64,000 bases of DNA from Bradyrhizobium betae. Lineage in GTDB: Bacteria; Pseudomonadota; Alphaproteobacteria; Rhizobiales; Xanthobacteraceae. The DNA lies in the NCBI RefSeq assembly GCF_004123905.1, contig NZ_MZXW01000016.1, positions 558,001-622,000 on the forward strand. The letters are read 5' to 3'. Numbering within the stretch: position 1 is the stretch's first letter; the number at the start of each line of letters is the position of its first letter. The translations under genes and the position numbers were made by a program. Shown here piece by piece: positions 34,161 through 45,552 of this stretch. The notes under the pieces were generated by a model. The model was not told the origin of the DNA and made no database searches. It saw only the letters and a list, made by a program, of their open reading frames with translations.

Positions 34161-36899
34161 CTACTGCTTCGGCAGCTTGGCCTTCAACGCATACAGCGCA
34201 TCGAGCGCTTCGCGCGGCGACATCTCGTCGGGGTGCAGCGCCTTCACGGCCTCCATCAAGAGCTCGGCTTCGCTCGGTGGCGCGGCTTCCGCGGCGGCGC
34301 GCGAGGGGACGGCGAACAGCGGCAGATCGTCGGCCAGCGCGCGTGCGGTCTGGCCTCGGTCCTGGGCCTCCAGTTTCGCCAGCACGGATTTGGCGCGCGT
34401 GATCACGGCCGGCGGCAGGCCGGCGAGTTTTGCCACCTGGATGCCGTAGGAACGATCCGCCGAGCCCGGCAGCACCTCGTGCAGGAACACGACGTTGCCC
34501 TGCCATTCCTTGACGCGCACCGTCGCGTTGAACATCCGCGGCAGTTTGGCCGAGAGCGCGGTCAGCTCGTGATAATGCGTTGCGAACAGCGTGCGACAGC
34601 GATTGCTTTCGTGCAGATGCTCGATCGCGGCCCAGGCGATCGAGAGGCCGTCGAAGGTCGCGGTGCCGCGGCCGATTTCATCCAGGATCACCAGCGCGCG
34701 CTCGCCGGCCTGGTTGAGGATCGCGGCGGTCTCGACCATCTCCACCATGAAGGTGGAGCGGCCGCGGGCGAGATCGTCGGCGGCGCCGACACGCGAGAAC
34801 AGGCGGTCGATAATGCCGATCCGCGCGCGCGTGGCGGGCACGAAGCTGCCGATCTGTGCCAGCAAGGCAATGAGCGCGTTCTGGCGCAGGAAGGTCGACT
34901 TACCCGCCATGTTGGGGCCGGTCAGCAGCCAGAGCTGGCCGGACTTTTGCGCAGGTCCCGGCGACAGGTCGCAGGCATTGGCGATGAAGGGCTCGCCATT
35001 GCGCTTGAGCGCCTGCTCCACAACGGGATGGCGGCCGGCCTCGATCGCGAAGCCGAGCGATTCATCCACGTCCGGCCGCACATAATTGTCGTCGACCGCA
35101 AGTTTTGCGAGTGAGGTCGCGACGTCGAGCAGCGCAAAGGCATGGGCGGCAGCGCGCAAATCGTCGCTGATATCAAGCGCCTTGGCTGAAAGCCGCTCGA
35201 AGATTTCAAGCTCGAGCCCGAGTGCGCGGTCGCCGGCATTGGCGATCTTGGCCTCGATCTCGCCGAGCTCGGAGGTGGTGAAGCGCACCTGGCCCGCCAG
35301 CGTCTGGCGGTGGATGAAGGTCGCGTTCAGCGGCGCGGACATCAGCTTGTCGCCGTGCTGCGCGGTGACCTCGACGAAATAGCCGAGCACGTTGTTGTGG
35401 CGGATCTTGAGGCCCTTCACGCCGGTTTGGTCGGCGTAGCGGGCCTGCATCGAAGCCACGACGAGACGTGAGGCGTCGCGCAGGCTTCGCGTTTCGTCGA
35501 GCGCGGGCTCGTAGCCCTGGCGAACGAAGCCGCCATCGCGCTTGATCAGCGGCAGTTGGTCGTCGAGTGCGCTGGCAAATTCTGCCGCGAGTTCGCGCGA
35601 CGGTCTTTGCAGCGCCGCCATCACCGTTGCGATCTCGTACGGCGGCTGGTCGAGCTCGGAAAGTCGGGCCAGCACCTGGTCGGCAGCGATGATGCCGTCG
35701 CGCAGGCCTGCGAGGTCGCGCGGTCCGCCGCGGCCGACCGAGAGACGGGCCAGCGCCCGCGACATATCGGGCGCGCCACGCAAAATGCTGCGGATGTCTT
35801 CGCGCGCAGCCGAGTCCGAAACGAAGGCGCTGACGGCATCGAGCCGCCGCGCGATCGCCGGCGCATCCGTCAGCGGCGCCGCGAGCCGCTGCGCGAGCAA
35901 ACGCGAGCCGGCCGAGGTCACCGTGCAGTCGATCGCATCGAGCAGCGAGCCGCGGCGTTCGCCCGCAAGCGTCCGCGTCAGTTCGAGATTGGCGCGTGTG
36001 GCCGGATCGATCGCCATGGTCGCGCCGGAGGCTTCGCGTGCCGGCGGCGACAGCGGCGGGTGCTTGCCGACCTGGGTGCGATCGACATAGGTGACGGCGG
36101 CGGCAGCAGCCGTGGCTTCCAGCCGCGTCAGCTGCGCCAGCCCGTCCATGGTCGCGACCGCAAAATAGTCGCACAGCCGCTTTTCGGCGGTGGCGCCGTC
36201 GAAGACGTCTCGGGTCACCGGCGTCACGGCCGGCAGCTCGCGCAAGGTCTGGGCGAGCTCGTTATCGCTGTAGAGCGCGTCGGTGACGATCGCTTCGTTC
36301 GGGTTGATGCGTGCCAGCGTGGCGGCGAGCTCACCGCTCGAGCATTCCAGCACGGTGAATTCGGCGGTCGAGATGTCGATCCAGGCAAGACCAAAGCGGT
36401 CGCCGCCGCCGGAGGCGCGGGCGCGCGCGACCGCCAGCAGGTAATTGTTGGCGCGCGCGTCGAGCAGCGTGTCCTCGGTCAGCGTGCCCGGGGTGACCAG
36501 CCGTACCACGCCGCGGCGGACCACGCTCTTGTTGCCGCGCGCTTTCGCGGCTGCGGGATCTTCGGTCTGCTCGCACACGGCGACCCGGTGGCCGGCGGTG
36601 ATGAGCCGATGCAGGTAATCCTCGGAGCGTTCGACCGGCACGCCGCACATCGGGATGTCGGCGCCCTGATGCTTGCCGCGCTTGGTCAAGACGATGCCGA
36701 GCGTTTTCGAGGCGATCTCGGCGTCCTCGAAGAACAGCTCGTAGAAATCGCCCATCCGGTAGAACAGCAGCAGGCCTTGATGCGCCGCCTTGATCTCCAG
36801 ATATTGTTCCATCATCGGCGTCACACGCGCGGCAGCTTCCGCAGGCGGGGTGGGCGCTTCGTCAGGGGGCGGTACGGGTATCGGCTGTTGCATGGTCAT
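34161..36899 (-). CDS. mutS: DNA mismatch repair ATPase MutS
   Basis: A 912-residue MutS. The mismatch-reading loop [11 protein letters not shown] (46-56, with the Phe-x-Glu pair at F52/E54), the Walker A motif [13 protein letters not shown] (about 655), the [15 protein letters not shown] segment with the Walker B DEIGRG, and the C-terminal helix that ends [14 protein letters not shown] are all in place. It recognises base mispairs in the cytoplasm and recruits MutL. Two close ATG codons (36899, 36893) are possible starts. It is divergent from the pca genes over 216 bp. Confidence 0.95.
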   Translation of the reverse strand: MTMQQPIPVPPPDEAPTPPAEAAARVTPMMEQYLEIKAAHQGLLLFYRMGDFYELFFEDAEIASKTLGIVLTKRGKHQGADIPMCGVPVERSEDYLHRLITAGHRVAVCEQTEDPAAAKARGNKSVVRRGVVRLVTPGTLTEDTLLDARANNYLLAVARARASGGGDRFGLAWIDISTAEFTVLECSSGELAATLARINPNEAIVTDALYSDNELAQTLRELPAVTPVTRDVFDGATAEKRLCDYFAVATMDGLAQLTRLEATAAAAAVTYVDRTQVGKHPPLSPPAREASGATMAIDPATRANLELTRTLAGERRGSLLDAIDCTVTSAGSRLLAQRLAAPLTDAPAIARRLDAVSAFVSDSAAREDIRSILRGAPDMSRALARLSVGRGGPRDLAGLRDGIIAADQVLARLSELDQPPYEIATVMAALQRPSRELAAEFASALDDQLPLIKRDGGFVRQGYEPALDETRSLRDASRLVVASMQARYADQTGVKGLKIRHNNVLGYFVEVTAQHGDKLMSAPLNATFIHRQTLAGQVRFTTSELGEIEAKIANAGDRALGLELEIFERLSAKALDISDDLRAAAHAFALLDVATSLAKLAVDDNYVRPDVDESLGFAIEAGRHPVVEQALKRNGEPFIANACDLSPGPAQKSGQLWLLTGPNMAGKSTFLRQNALIALLAQIGSFVPATRARIGIIDRLFSRVGAADDLARGRSTFMVEMVETAAILNQAGERALVILDEIGRGTATFDGLSIAWAAIEHLHESNRCRTLFATHYHELTALSAKLPRMFNATVRVKEWQGNVVFLHEVLPGSADRSYGIQVAKLAGLPPAVITRAKSVLAKLEAQDRGQTARALADDLPLFAVPSRAAAEAAPPSEAELLMEAVKALHPDEMSPREALDALYALKAKLPKQ

Positions 36900-37115
36900 G
36901 GGCGGCGCAACCTACAAAATTTCGGCACCTGCTCCTATCGCTTTGGCCGGGGAGGGGAGGTTTTCCACGTTGTCCGCACCGCGGCATGCGTTGCCGGCGT
37001 GCGCACCCCTCGGAACGCGCAAGAAACCGTCAATTGACCTGCCGCGGGCGCCCTCCTAAAACTCCGCCGACATTGAAGAATTTTGGCCGAACCGCGGCAT
37101 TCAGGGAGAACAACG

Positions 37116-38324
<1,209 letters not shown>

Positions 38325-38332
38325 CGGTCTAT

Positions 38333-38476
38333 CCTCTCCCTCTCCCCGTTCTTACGGGGATAGGGGTGGGGTGAGGGGCCTCTCTCCGCAGATGAGATGA
38401 CCGTGGGACCTGTACCCCCTCACCCGGAATTTGCTGTCGCAAATTCCGACCTCTCCCTGCAAGCGGGGCGAGGTGA
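38333..38476. repeat. Intergenic repeat, family D
   Basis: The left part has CTCTCCCCGTTCTTACGGGGA followed by GGGGTGAGGGG-type text; the right part has CCCCTCACCCGG, GGAATTTGCTGTCGCAAATTCC (two arms of a hairpin, split by CTGT) and AAGCGGGGCGAGGTGA. It fills the 180-bp space between the thiolase and dioxygenase genes. A relative is at 62091-62239. Confidence 0.7.
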
Positions 38477-38504
38477 AGAGCCCGCCGACAGCTGGGAGGC
38501 AAGC

Positions 38505-39398
38505 ATGATCATCGCGCGCGAGCAGGACGTCACGGCGGCCGCACTGGCGGTGATGGAGCGGACGTCCGATCCGCGGATGCGGCAGATCATGGTCTCGCTG
38601 GTCAAGCATCTGCACGGCTTCGTCCGCGATGTGCGCCTGACCGAGAAGGAATTCCGCGACGCGACCGCGATCATTGCCGAGCTCGGCAAGCTCTCGACCG
38701 ACACGCATAACGAGGTCGTGCTGATGGCGGGCTCGCTCGGCGTCTCGCCGCTGGTGTGCCTCCTGAACAATGGCGATCAGGGCAATACGGAAACCGATCA
38801 ATCGCTGCTCGGTCCGTTCTGGCGATTGAACTCGCCGCGCGTGGAGAATGGCGGATCGATCGTCCGCTCGGAAACACCGGGTGCGCCGCTGTTCGTCAAC
38901 GGCCTCGTCGTCGACAAGGACGGCCGTCCCGTCGCTGGCGCGGAGGTCGATGTCTGGCACGCCTCGCCGGTTGGCCTCTACGAAAACCAGGACCCCGATC
39001 AGGCCGACATGAACCTGCGCGGCAAGTTCACGACCGATTCCGATGGGCGCTTCGCCTTCCGCTCGGTGATGATGATCGGCTATCCCATTCCGACCAACGG
39101 CGTGGTCGGCCGCCTGCTCGAGGCGCAGAGCCGGCATCCCTACCGTCCCGCGCATCTGCACGCCCTGATCTTCAAGCCCGGCTTCAAGGTGCTGATCTCG
39201 CAGGTCTACGATCCCAACGATCCCCATATCGACAGCGACGTCCAGTTCGGCGTGACACGAGCGCTGATCGGCGAGTTCGTGCGCCACGAGACGCCGCATC
39301 CGACCGCGCGTGACGTTTCGACGCCCTGGTATTCGCTCGGCCACACTTACCGGCTGGAGGCCGGCGAGGCCGTGTTGCCGCGTGCGCCGATCAAGTAG
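38505..39398 (+). CDS. Intradiol ring-cleavage dioxygenase, hydroxyquinol 1,2-dioxygenase type
   Basis: A 297-residue non-haem Fe(III) enzyme. The helical N-terminal dimerisation domain (about 1-95) of catechol/hydroxyquinol dioxygenases is present, followed by LLGPFWRLNSP and the beta-sandwich. The four iron ligands are visible: Tyr in VGLYENQ, Tyr in MIGYPIPTNG, and the two histidines of RPAHLHALIF. The sequence context resembles hydroxyquinol 1,2-dioxygenase, which opens 1,2,4-trihydroxybenzene to maleylacetate; catechol cleavage cannot be excluded. GGGAGG precedes the ATG at 38505. It lies between pcaF and pcaHG, all on one strand. Confidence 0.82.
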   Translation: MIIAREQDVTAAALAVMERTSDPRMRQIMVSLVKHLHGFVRDVRLTEKEFRDATAIIAELGKLSTDTHNEVVLMAGSLGVSPLVCLLNNGDQGNTETDQSLLGPFWRLNSPRVENGGSIVRSETPGAPLFVNGLVVDKDGRPVAGAEVDVWHASPVGLYENQDPDQADMNLRGKFTTDSDGRFAFRSVMMIGYPIPTNGVVGRLLEAQSRHPYRPAHLHALIFKPGFKVLISQVYDPNDPHIDSDVQFGVTRALIGEFVRHETPHPTARDVSTPWYSLGHTYRLEAGEAVLPRAPIK

Positions 39399-39509
39399 GA
39401 GCCGGCCAAACGCCTGCTGCCGGGAGGGCTTCCCTAGATTAGTTATGTTCTATAATGATTGGCGCAAATGTTGACCGCTGGCCCAAAATGGCCGGGGAGG
39501 AGTTCGCCG

Positions 39510-40211
39510 ATGACGTTCATCTATCCCACGGACAGCAACAAGGCGCATCCGCTGCCGCTGTCGCCCGAATACAAGAGCTCGATCAAGCGCGCGCCGAACA
39601 AGCCCTTGATCCCGATGCGCCACACGCTGTCGGAATTGACCGGCCCGGTCTACGGCCACGAGACCGTACGCGAGGGCGACGCCGATCTCACTACCCAGCA
39701 TACCGGCGAGCCGCTCGGCGAGCGCATCATCGTGCACGGGCATGTGCGCGACGAGGACGGACGCGGCGTGCCGAACTCGCTGGTCGAGATCTGGCAGGCC
39801 AATTCCTGCGGCCGCTACGTCCATGTCCGCGACCAGCATCCGGCGCCGCTCGATCCGAATTTCACCGGCGCAGGCCGCACCGTGAGCGATGCCGCCGGCT
39901 ACTATCGGTTCGTCACCATCAAGCCCGGCGCCTATCCCTGGGGCAATCATCACAACGCCTGGCGGCCGGCCCACATCCATCTCTCCGTGTTCGGCCATTC
40001 CTTCGTCACGCGGCTGGTGACGCAGATGTATTTCCCGGCCGACCCGCTGTTCCCGTTCGACCCGATCTTCAACTCGGTGCCGGACGAAACCGCGCGGGCG
40101 CGCATGGTTTCGTCGTTCGACCTGGAGAACACCCAGCCCGAATGGGCGTTGTGCTATCGCTTTGACATCGTGCTGCGCGGCAAGAACGCCACCCCCATGG
40201 AGACCAAGTAA
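39510..40211 (+). CDS. pcaH: Protocatechuate 3,4-dioxygenase, beta subunit
   Basis: A 233-residue intradiol dioxygenase subunit carrying the catalytic iron: YVHVRDQHPAPLDPNF, the Tyr in WGNHHNAWRPAHIH, and the following histidines H-I-H of the PAHIHLSVFG segment. The N-terminal FIYPTDSNKAHPLPL and TLSELTGPVYG are typical of PcaH. It opens protocatechuate to 3-carboxymuconate with PcaG. GGGGAGGAG precedes the ATG at 39510. The pcaG start is two bases after the stop, so they are translated together. Confidence 0.9.
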   Translation: MTFIYPTDSNKAHPLPLSPEYKSSIKRAPNKPLIPMRHTLSELTGPVYGHETVREGDADLTTQHTGEPLGERIIVHGHVRDEDGRGVPNSLVEIWQANSCGRYVHVRDQHPAPLDPNFTGAGRTVSDAAGYYRFVTIKPGAYPWGNHHNAWRPAHIHLSVFGHSFVTRLVTQMYFPADPLFPFDPIFNSVPDETARARMVSSFDLENTQPEWALCYRFDIVLRGKNATPMETK

Positions 40212-40212
40212 C

Positions 40213-40815
40213 GTGCAGGACTCTGTGAAGCCCGATGGGATCACGCCGTCGCAGACCGTCGGTCCGTTCTTCAAATACGGCATGACGCCGACCGGCGAAT
40301 ATGCCTGGAACGACGCGTTCACCAACTCGACGTTGACGCCCGACGTTTCCGGCGATCGCGTCCGCATCGAGGGCCGGGTGCTCGACGGCGACGGTGCCGC
40401 CATGCCCGACGCCATGCTGGAGATCTGGCAGGCGGACGCGCAGGGGCGCTACGCCGACCCGCAGGACAAGCGCGCGCTGCCGAACGCCAGCTTCCGTGGC
40501 TTCGCCCGCTGCGGCACCGACAAGGACGGCAATTACTCCTTCGACACCATCAGGCCCGGCGTCGTGCCCGACCCCGACGGCAAGCCGCAGGCGCCGCACA
40601 TCGTTCTGGCGGTGTTCGCGCGCGGCATGCTGCGGCATCTCTATACCCGGATCTATTTCAGCGACGAGGCCGGCAACGCCGCCGATCCCGTGCTGGCGCT
40701 GGTCCCTGCCGATCGCCGCGCCACGCTGATCGCTGCGCGCGAGGCCGGCAAGGCGGTCTATCGCCTCGACCTGCGGCTCCAAGGCGACGATGAGACGGTG
40801 TTCTTCGACGTGTAG
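40213..40815 (+). CDS. pcaG: Protocatechuate 3,4-dioxygenase, alpha subunit
   Basis: A 200-residue alpha subunit, with ITPSQTVGPFFKYGM near the start, LEIWQADAQGRY in the sandwich and APHIVLAVFARGMLRHLYTR where PcaH has its iron histidines; the alpha subunit lacks those ligands, as expected. The start is GTG at 40213, one base after the pcaH stop codon, with GGAG ten bases before. pcaB, pcaC, pcaD, pcaIJ and pcaQ are not in the window and must be elsewhere. Confidence 0.9.
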   Translation: MQDSVKPDGITPSQTVGPFFKYGMTPTGEYAWNDAFTNSTLTPDVSGDRVRIEGRVLDGDGAAMPDAMLEIWQADAQGRYADPQDKRALPNASFRGFARCGTDKDGNYSFDTIRPGVVPDPDGKPQAPHIVLAVFARGMLRHLYTRIYFSDEAGNAADPVLALVPADRRATLIAAREAGKAVYRLDLRLQGDDETVFFDV

Positions 40816-40822
40816 CTCCAGC

Positions 40823-40868
40823 GTCGTCCCGGACAAGCGCGCCCAGGCGCACGCCGATTCGGGACGAC
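40823..40868 (+). repeat. Short palindrome after pcaG (family A-like)
   Basis: GTCGTCCCGGACAAGCG and TTCGGGACGACGG form the arms of a short hairpin directly after the pcaG stop codon, in the position of a transcription stop. It matches the outer ends of family A but lacks the inner part. Confidence 0.65.
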
Positions 40869-41020
40869 GGCGGGGGGCACATTGTCCTCCAGTTACCCCC
40901 GACGTCTTTTCCCGTAGTTTCCCGGAGTTCGAGGGATACAATTTCCGCGCGAAGCAATCCCGTGTTTACCGTAATCGTTTAGCGTCCGTTTGGATTCGCC
41001 GCGGCCCATCGGATTGTTCC

Positions 41021-42712
41021 ATGAAAATTCGTCTTTCGCTTTCCTCTGCAATCATTGCTTTCGGGATCGTCCTGGCCATCGGTTTCACGGCCGTGGTCTC
41101 CACCAGCCTCTACGCCCTGCGCGAGCTCAAGGTCGGCGGTCCGCTCTATTCCGACATCAAGCTCGGCAACGACCTCATCGCCGACATCCTGCCGCCGCCG
41201 GAATACGTCATCGAGGCCTATCTCGAGGCGACGCTGGCCATGCGCGAGCCGGACCAGTTGGCGGCCCATGGCGACCGACTGGTGCAGCTCCGCAAGGATT
41301 ATGACGAGCGCAAGGCGTTCTGGGTCGGCTCCAGCCTCTCGGCCGACCTGAAGACCGCGCTGGTGTCGAAATCCGATGCCGAGGTGCAGAAGTTCTGGAA
41401 ACTCCTGTCCGACCAGGTCCTGCCAGCCCTCAAGGCGAAGGACATGGCCGCCGCCGAGCGCGCCTATGCGCAGCTCAAGGACGCCTACGCCGCGCATCGT
41501 GCCGTCATCGACAGCATCGTCGAGAGCGCCAACAAGCAGAACGCGGACATGGAGAAGCTGGCCGCGGATCGCGACAGTGCGATGCTCTATATCCTCCTTG
41601 GCGTCTCCGCCGCGGTCCTGGCCTTCATCGCCGCCGGCCTGCTCGGCGTCGCCCTCGGTGTGGTGCGCCCGATCGTGCGCATGACGGATACGATGCAGAA
41701 GCTCGCAACCGGGGATCTCGCCGCCGACATTCCCTTCGCGCGCCGGCAGGACGAGGTCGGCTCGATGGCGGGTGCCCTCTTGGTGTTCAAGCAGGCGGCG
41801 GTCGAGAATTCCCGCCTCCGCGAGGAACAGTTGCTGAAGGAGCAGGAAGCGGCGCTCGCCAAGCGCGGCGCGCTGCACCAGATGGCCGAGACCGTCGAGC
41901 GCGAGACCGGCCGCTCGGTCGACACGGCGAGTGCGGCGACGCAAGGCGTGGAGCGGGCCGCCGCCAGCCTGTCCGAGATCGCCCGATCGCTATCCCTGGA
42001 GTCGCAGGCGGTTGCCTCCGCATCCACCCAGGCATTGGGCAGCTCGCAGACCGTTTCGGCCGCGGCCCAGGAGCTGAGCGTTTCGATCCGGGAGATTGCG
42101 AGCCAGGTCGCGCGCACCAGCACGGTCACCAAATCGGCGGTCGCCGGCCGCGAGCAGGCGCGTTCGACCATCCAGACGCTGGCCGGATCGGTGAAGAAGA
42201 TCGCCGAGGTCTCCGACCTGATCGGCGGCATCGCCGGCCAGACCAATCTGCTGGCGCTCAACGCCACGATCGAGGCGGCGCGCGCCGGCGAGGCCGGCCG
42301 CGGCTTCGCGGTGGTCGCCGCCGAAGTGAAATCCCTGTCCGACCAGACCGCCAAATCCACCGAGGAGATCGGGCGGCTGATCGCGGAGATTCAGGCTTCG
42401 ACGCAGGCCGCGGTCGATGCCGTCGAAACGATGGGCGGCCACATCGTCGAGATCGACGGCGTCGCGACCTCGGTCGCCGCGGCAATGGAAGAGCAGGACA
42501 CTGCGACGCGGGAGATCACGCGCTCGATCTCCGAATCAGCGTCCGCCGCGAAGGAGGTCTCGGCCAAGATCGGCAATGTCAGCCGCGACGCCGCCTCGGT
42601 GAACGAGCGCGCCGCGGAGGTCAGGCAGGCGATCGCAGGCATGGCGGCCAATCTCGAACAGCTGCGGTCGGTCGTGGTCCGGACCGTGCGCGATTCCACC
42701 GCGGCGGCTTGA
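41021..42712 (+). CDS. Transmembrane methyl-accepting chemotaxis protein
   Basis: A 563-residue receptor. One membrane helix (about 9-31) and a second (about 188-214, MLYILLGVSAAVLAFIAAG) enclose a periplasmic helical domain of about 155 residues with many charged residues. A HAMP domain (VVRPIVRMTDTMQKLATGDL) and a signalling domain whose tip reads [20 protein letters not shown] follow. The sensor domain looks like a helical bundle; its ligand is unknown. The gene follows pcaHG after 205 bp, so sensing of aromatic acids is conceivable but not shown. Confidence 0.88.
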   Translation: MKIRLSLSSAIIAFGIVLAIGFTAVVSTSLYALRELKVGGPLYSDIKLGNDLIADILPPPEYVIEAYLEATLAMREPDQLAAHGDRLVQLRKDYDERKAFWVGSSLSADLKTALVSKSDAEVQKFWKLLSDQVLPALKAKDMAAAERAYAQLKDAYAAHRAVIDSIVESANKQNADMEKLAADRDSAMLYILLGVSAAVLAFIAAGLLGVALGVVRPIVRMTDTMQKLATGDLAADIPFARRQDEVGSMAGALLVFKQAAVENSRLREEQLLKEQEAALAKRGALHQMAETVERETGRSVDTASAATQGVERAAASLSEIARSLSLESQAVASASTQALGSSQTVSAAAQELSVSIREIASQVARTSTVTKSAVAGREQARSTIQTLAGSVKKIAEVSDLIGGIAGQTNLLALNATIEAARAGEAGRGFAVVAAEVKSLSDQTAKSTEEIGRLIAEIQASTQAAVDAVETMGGHIVEIDGVATSVAAAMEEQDTATREITRSISESASAAKEVSAKIGNVSRDAASVNERAAEVRQAIAGMAANLEQLRSVVVRTVRDSTAAA

Positions 42713-42855
42713 GCCCGGCATCCAGCCGTCCGCTGGTGCCCGGACTTGTGATCGTGCAGTATGGCGCGGGGCAGGGGCATCATGGCTATGACACCTCCAC
42801 AACTACCTGATGTCGTCGAGCCGGCCCGCCTGACGGCCGCGCTGCGCAGGAGCGC

Positions 42856-43848
42856 GTGCTGGACGCCGGCGCGGTGCGCGAGGTGAAGGTGCTGCACCAG
42901 CACCCAGCCATCGTATCGCACGTCATCCGCCTTGGGCTGCGCTATGTCGGGGAATCCACCGGGGCCCCGCAGTCCATCATCCTCAAGATGCCGCATTCGG
43001 CCTATGCCAGGACACTGGCCAATTCCGGTAGGCAGGAGGTGGCCTTCTACACCCGAATTGCGCCGAATACGCCGTCGCAGATCGTGCCGCGATGCTACGA
43101 CGGCCATTTCGACGAAGAGAGCCAGGCTTGGCACCTCCTGCTCGAGGACTTAACCGAGAGCCATGAGGTCGCAGCCGACTGGCCGTTGCCGCCCTCGCGC
43201 GATCAGGCGTTGGCGATTGTGACGGCGCTCGCGCAGTGGCATGCGGCCTGGTGGGACCATCCGAGTCTCGGCGACACTGTCGGCATTTGGGCGAGCGCCG
43301 ATGACAGCGCGAGGCATATGGAGATGTTCGCCGGCCATTACGACCGCTTCGCCGATCTGCTCGGCTCTCGTCTCAGCGAAGAGCGGCGTATTCTCTACCG
43401 GCGCTTCATCGAGAATGCAGAGCGGCTGCTGCAGCGATATCACTCGCATTGCCACGTAACCGTCGCGCATGGCGATGCGCATACCTGGAATTTCCTGCTG
43501 CCGCGCGCGGGTGTCACGGATGCCGTGCGCATCTTCGATTTCGACCAGTGGCGCATCAATGTGCCGACGAACGACCTCGCTTATATGATGGCCGTGCAAT
43601 GGTATCCGGAGCGCCGGCAGGCGCTCGAGCGGACGCTGCTCAATCGTTACCATGAGACGCTGATCGCGAATGGTGTCACCGGCTATACCCGGGGCGCGCT
43701 CGACCGCGACTATCGCTGGTCGGTACTCTGGCACATCACCAAGCCGGTCTGGCACTGGAGCATCAATCTCCCGCCGCTGATCTGGTGGAACAATCTGGAG
43801 CGGGTGATGATGGCGGTCGATGATCTCGGGTGCGAGGAGTTGTTGTAA
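42856..43848 (+). CDS. Phosphotransferase (APH/choline-kinase-like), N-terminus probably frameshifted
   Basis: A 330-residue kinase-fold protein. The ATP lysine is K44 in ILKMP, the catalytic loop is HGDAHTWNF (D207, N212), and the metal-binding Asp is D228 in IFDFDQWR. These are the motifs of the aminoglycoside-phosphotransferase/ecdysteroid-kinase-like family; the substrate is not an antibiotic by any visible sign. The GTG at 42856 has no properly spaced ribosome site. In another frame ATG 42782 has AGGGG upstream and encodes PPQLPDVVEPARLTAALRR, and one extra base near 42855 would join the two, so the true gene probably began at 42782. Confidence 0.75.
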   Translation: MLDAGAVREVKVLHQHPAIVSHVIRLGLRYVGESTGAPQSIILKMPHSAYARTLANSGRQEVAFYTRIAPNTPSQIVPRCYDGHFDEESQAWHLLLEDLTESHEVAADWPLPPSRDQALAIVTALAQWHAAWWDHPSLGDTVGIWASADDSARHMEMFAGHYDRFADLLGSRLSEERRILYRRFIENAERLLQRYHSHCHVTVAHGDAHTWNFLLPRAGVTDAVRIFDFDQWRINVPTNDLAYMMAVQWYPERRQALERTLLNRYHETLIANGVTGYTRGALDRDYRWSVLWHITKPVWHWSINLPPLIWWNNLERVMMAVDDLGCEELL

Positions 43849-43860
43849 GCGACTTCTCTT

Positions 43861-43983
43861 GTCCCGGGCGCGGTGCAGCGTGTAACGCTGCGCCGCAGAA
43901 CCGGGACCCAGTGTGCTGCGGCATGGGCCCCGGCTCAGCAGCGCACCGCTGAAGAAGCGCTGCGCTGCGTCCGGGGCACGAGA
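43861..43983. repeat. Intergenic palindromic repeat (GC-rich, family A-like ends)
   Basis: GTCCCGGGCGCGGTGCAGCG at the left pairs loosely with GCGCTGCGTCCGGGGCACG at the right, with an inner CCGGGACCCA / TGGGCCCCGG pair. It fills the convergent gap between the phosphotransferase gene and the efflux operon. Confidence 0.65.
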
Positions 43984-43991
43984 CCGACCCT

Positions 43992-45548
43992 TTACTCCAT
44001 CACCGCATGTTCCGGCCCCGCCGCCTGCTTCTTCAGCGTCGCCTTGGTCGAGCCGATCATCAGGGCGAGCGGGATGGTGCAGAGGATGAAGACCATCACC
44101 AGCATGTAGTCGTGCGCAAACGCAATGATCTGCGCCTGCACGCTGACCATCCGGTCCGCCATGGCGCGGCCGGCGTCGGTGGAGAGGTTGATCATGCCGC
44201 GCACGTCGGGCATCTGGAGCGCGTGGTTGAACGGGTTGATGTGCTCGGACAGGATCGCGTAGGTCTTGCGCGTTCCTTGCGTCAGCTCGGCGACGACGAT
44301 GGAGATGCCGACCGAGCTCGCGACGTTGCGCATCAAGGTCAGCATCGAGGTGCCGTCGGTGCGCAGATGGTTCGGCAGCGTCAGGAACGCCACCGTCGAC
44401 AGCGGCACGAAGACGAGGCCGAAGCCAAAGCCCTGGATGACGCTGACGACCACAATTTCCGGCACCTGGGTTTGGTCGGTCCACCCGGTCATCTGGAACA
44501 GCGAGGCCGCCGTCAGCGTCAGGCCGCAGATGATCAGCGTGCGCGCCTCGATCCAGCGCATGATGCGGCCGACCATCATCATCGCGAAAAAAGTGCCAAA
44601 GCCGCGGCTCGCCAGCAGGCCGCCGGCGGTCATGATGGGATAGCCGATCACGTTCTGCAGGTAAGGCGAGGCCAGCGCCATGGTCGAGTACAGCACGAGG
44701 CCCATCACCGTCATGAAGATGCAGCCGGTGAGGAAATTGCGGTCCTTGAACAACGCAAACTGGATGAAGGGCCGCGAGGTCGTGAACGAGTGGGCGAAGA
44801 AGTAATAGAACGCGACGCCCGAGATCGCGAACTCGGTTACGATCTCGGCGGATTCGAACCAGTCGAGCTGCTCGCCGCGATCAAGGGCGAGCTGGAGTGC
44901 GCCGATCCCGATCGCCAGCGCGGCAAAGCCGAACCAGTCGAATTTCAGGCTGAGATTCTTGTCGGTCTCATCCAGGAAGACGGCGAGCCCGAGCACGGTG
45001 ATGGCGCCGAACGGCAAATTGACGAAGAACACCCAGTGCCAGGAATAGGTCTCGGTCAGCCAGGCGCCGAGCGACGGCCCCATGATCGGACCCATCATCA
45101 CGCCCATGCCCCAGATCGACATCGCCGTGGCGCGTTCCTGCAGCGTGTAATAGTCGAGCATGACCGACTGCGACAGCGGCACCAGCGCCGCGCCGAACAC
45201 GCCCTGCAGCAGCCGGAACAGCACCATCTGGTTGATGTCCTGCGCCAGCCCGCACAGGACCGAGGCGAAGGTGAAGCCGGCCGCGCAGATGATGAAGATG
45301 CGCTTGCGGCCGTAGCGGTTGGAGATCCAGCCCACCGGCGCCGTCATGATCGCGGCGGCGACGATGTAGGAGGTCAGCACCCAGTTGATCTGGTCCTGCG
45401 AGGCCGACAGCGTGCCCTGCATGTAGGGCAGGGCAACGTTGGCGATGGTGGTGTCCAGTGCCTGCATGATGGTCGCGGTCATGGCGCAGATCGTCACCAT
45501 GTTCCGGCGCAGGCCGGGGACCATCAGGCTGGCATTGGGGCCTGACAT
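43992..45548 (-). CDS. emrB: EmrB/QacA-type multidrug efflux permease
   Basis: A 518-residue DHA2-family exporter of about 14 helices. Motif C-like QALDTTIANVALPYMQG lies in helix 1, GWISNRYGRKRIF is motif A after helix 2, and GPSLGAWLTETYSWHWVFFVNLP follows in pieces. It expels hydrophobic compounds with protons together with the adaptor encoded four bases upstream, and needs an outer-membrane channel encoded elsewhere. The ATG at 45548 fits the first helix. It is the last gene of the marR-emrA-emrB operon. Confidence 0.88.
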   Translation of the reverse strand: MSGPNASLMVPGLRRNMVTICAMTATIMQALDTTIANVALPYMQGTLSASQDQINWVLTSYIVAAAIMTAPVGWISNRYGRKRIFIICAAGFTFASVLCGLAQDINQMVLFRLLQGVFGAALVPLSQSVMLDYYTLQERATAMSIWGMGVMMGPIMGPSLGAWLTETYSWHWVFFVNLPFGAITVLGLAVFLDETDKNLSLKFDWFGFAALAIGIGALQLALDRGEQLDWFESAEIVTEFAISGVAFYYFFAHSFTTSRPFIQFALFKDRNFLTGCIFMTVMGLVLYSTMALASPYLQNVIGYPIMTAGGLLASRGFGTFFAMMMVGRIMRWIEARTLIICGLTLTAASLFQMTGWTDQTQVPEIVVVSVIQGFGFGLVFVPLSTVAFLTLPNHLRTDGTSMLTLMRNVASSVGISIVVAELTQGTRKTYAILSEHINPFNHALQMPDVRGMINLSTDAGRAMADRMVSVQAQIIAFAHDYMLVMVFILCTIPLALMIGSTKATLKKQAAGPEHAVME

Positions 45549-45552
45549 CGGA

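Noticed and set aside
24837..36899. glnD and mutS separated by an importer cluster as a sign of an inserted island
   Set aside because: The importer, OsmC and receptor genes have base composition like their surroundings, and there are no island borders such as tRNA, integrase or direct repeats.
42856..43848. Aminoglycoside resistance gene
   Set aside because: The fold is shared with many kinases; nothing in the sequence points to antibiotic substrates.
44007..45545. Open frame of 512 codons antisense to emrB
   Set aside because: Same cause; text is Arg/His/Glu rich, and the efflux permease on the other strand has all expected motifs.
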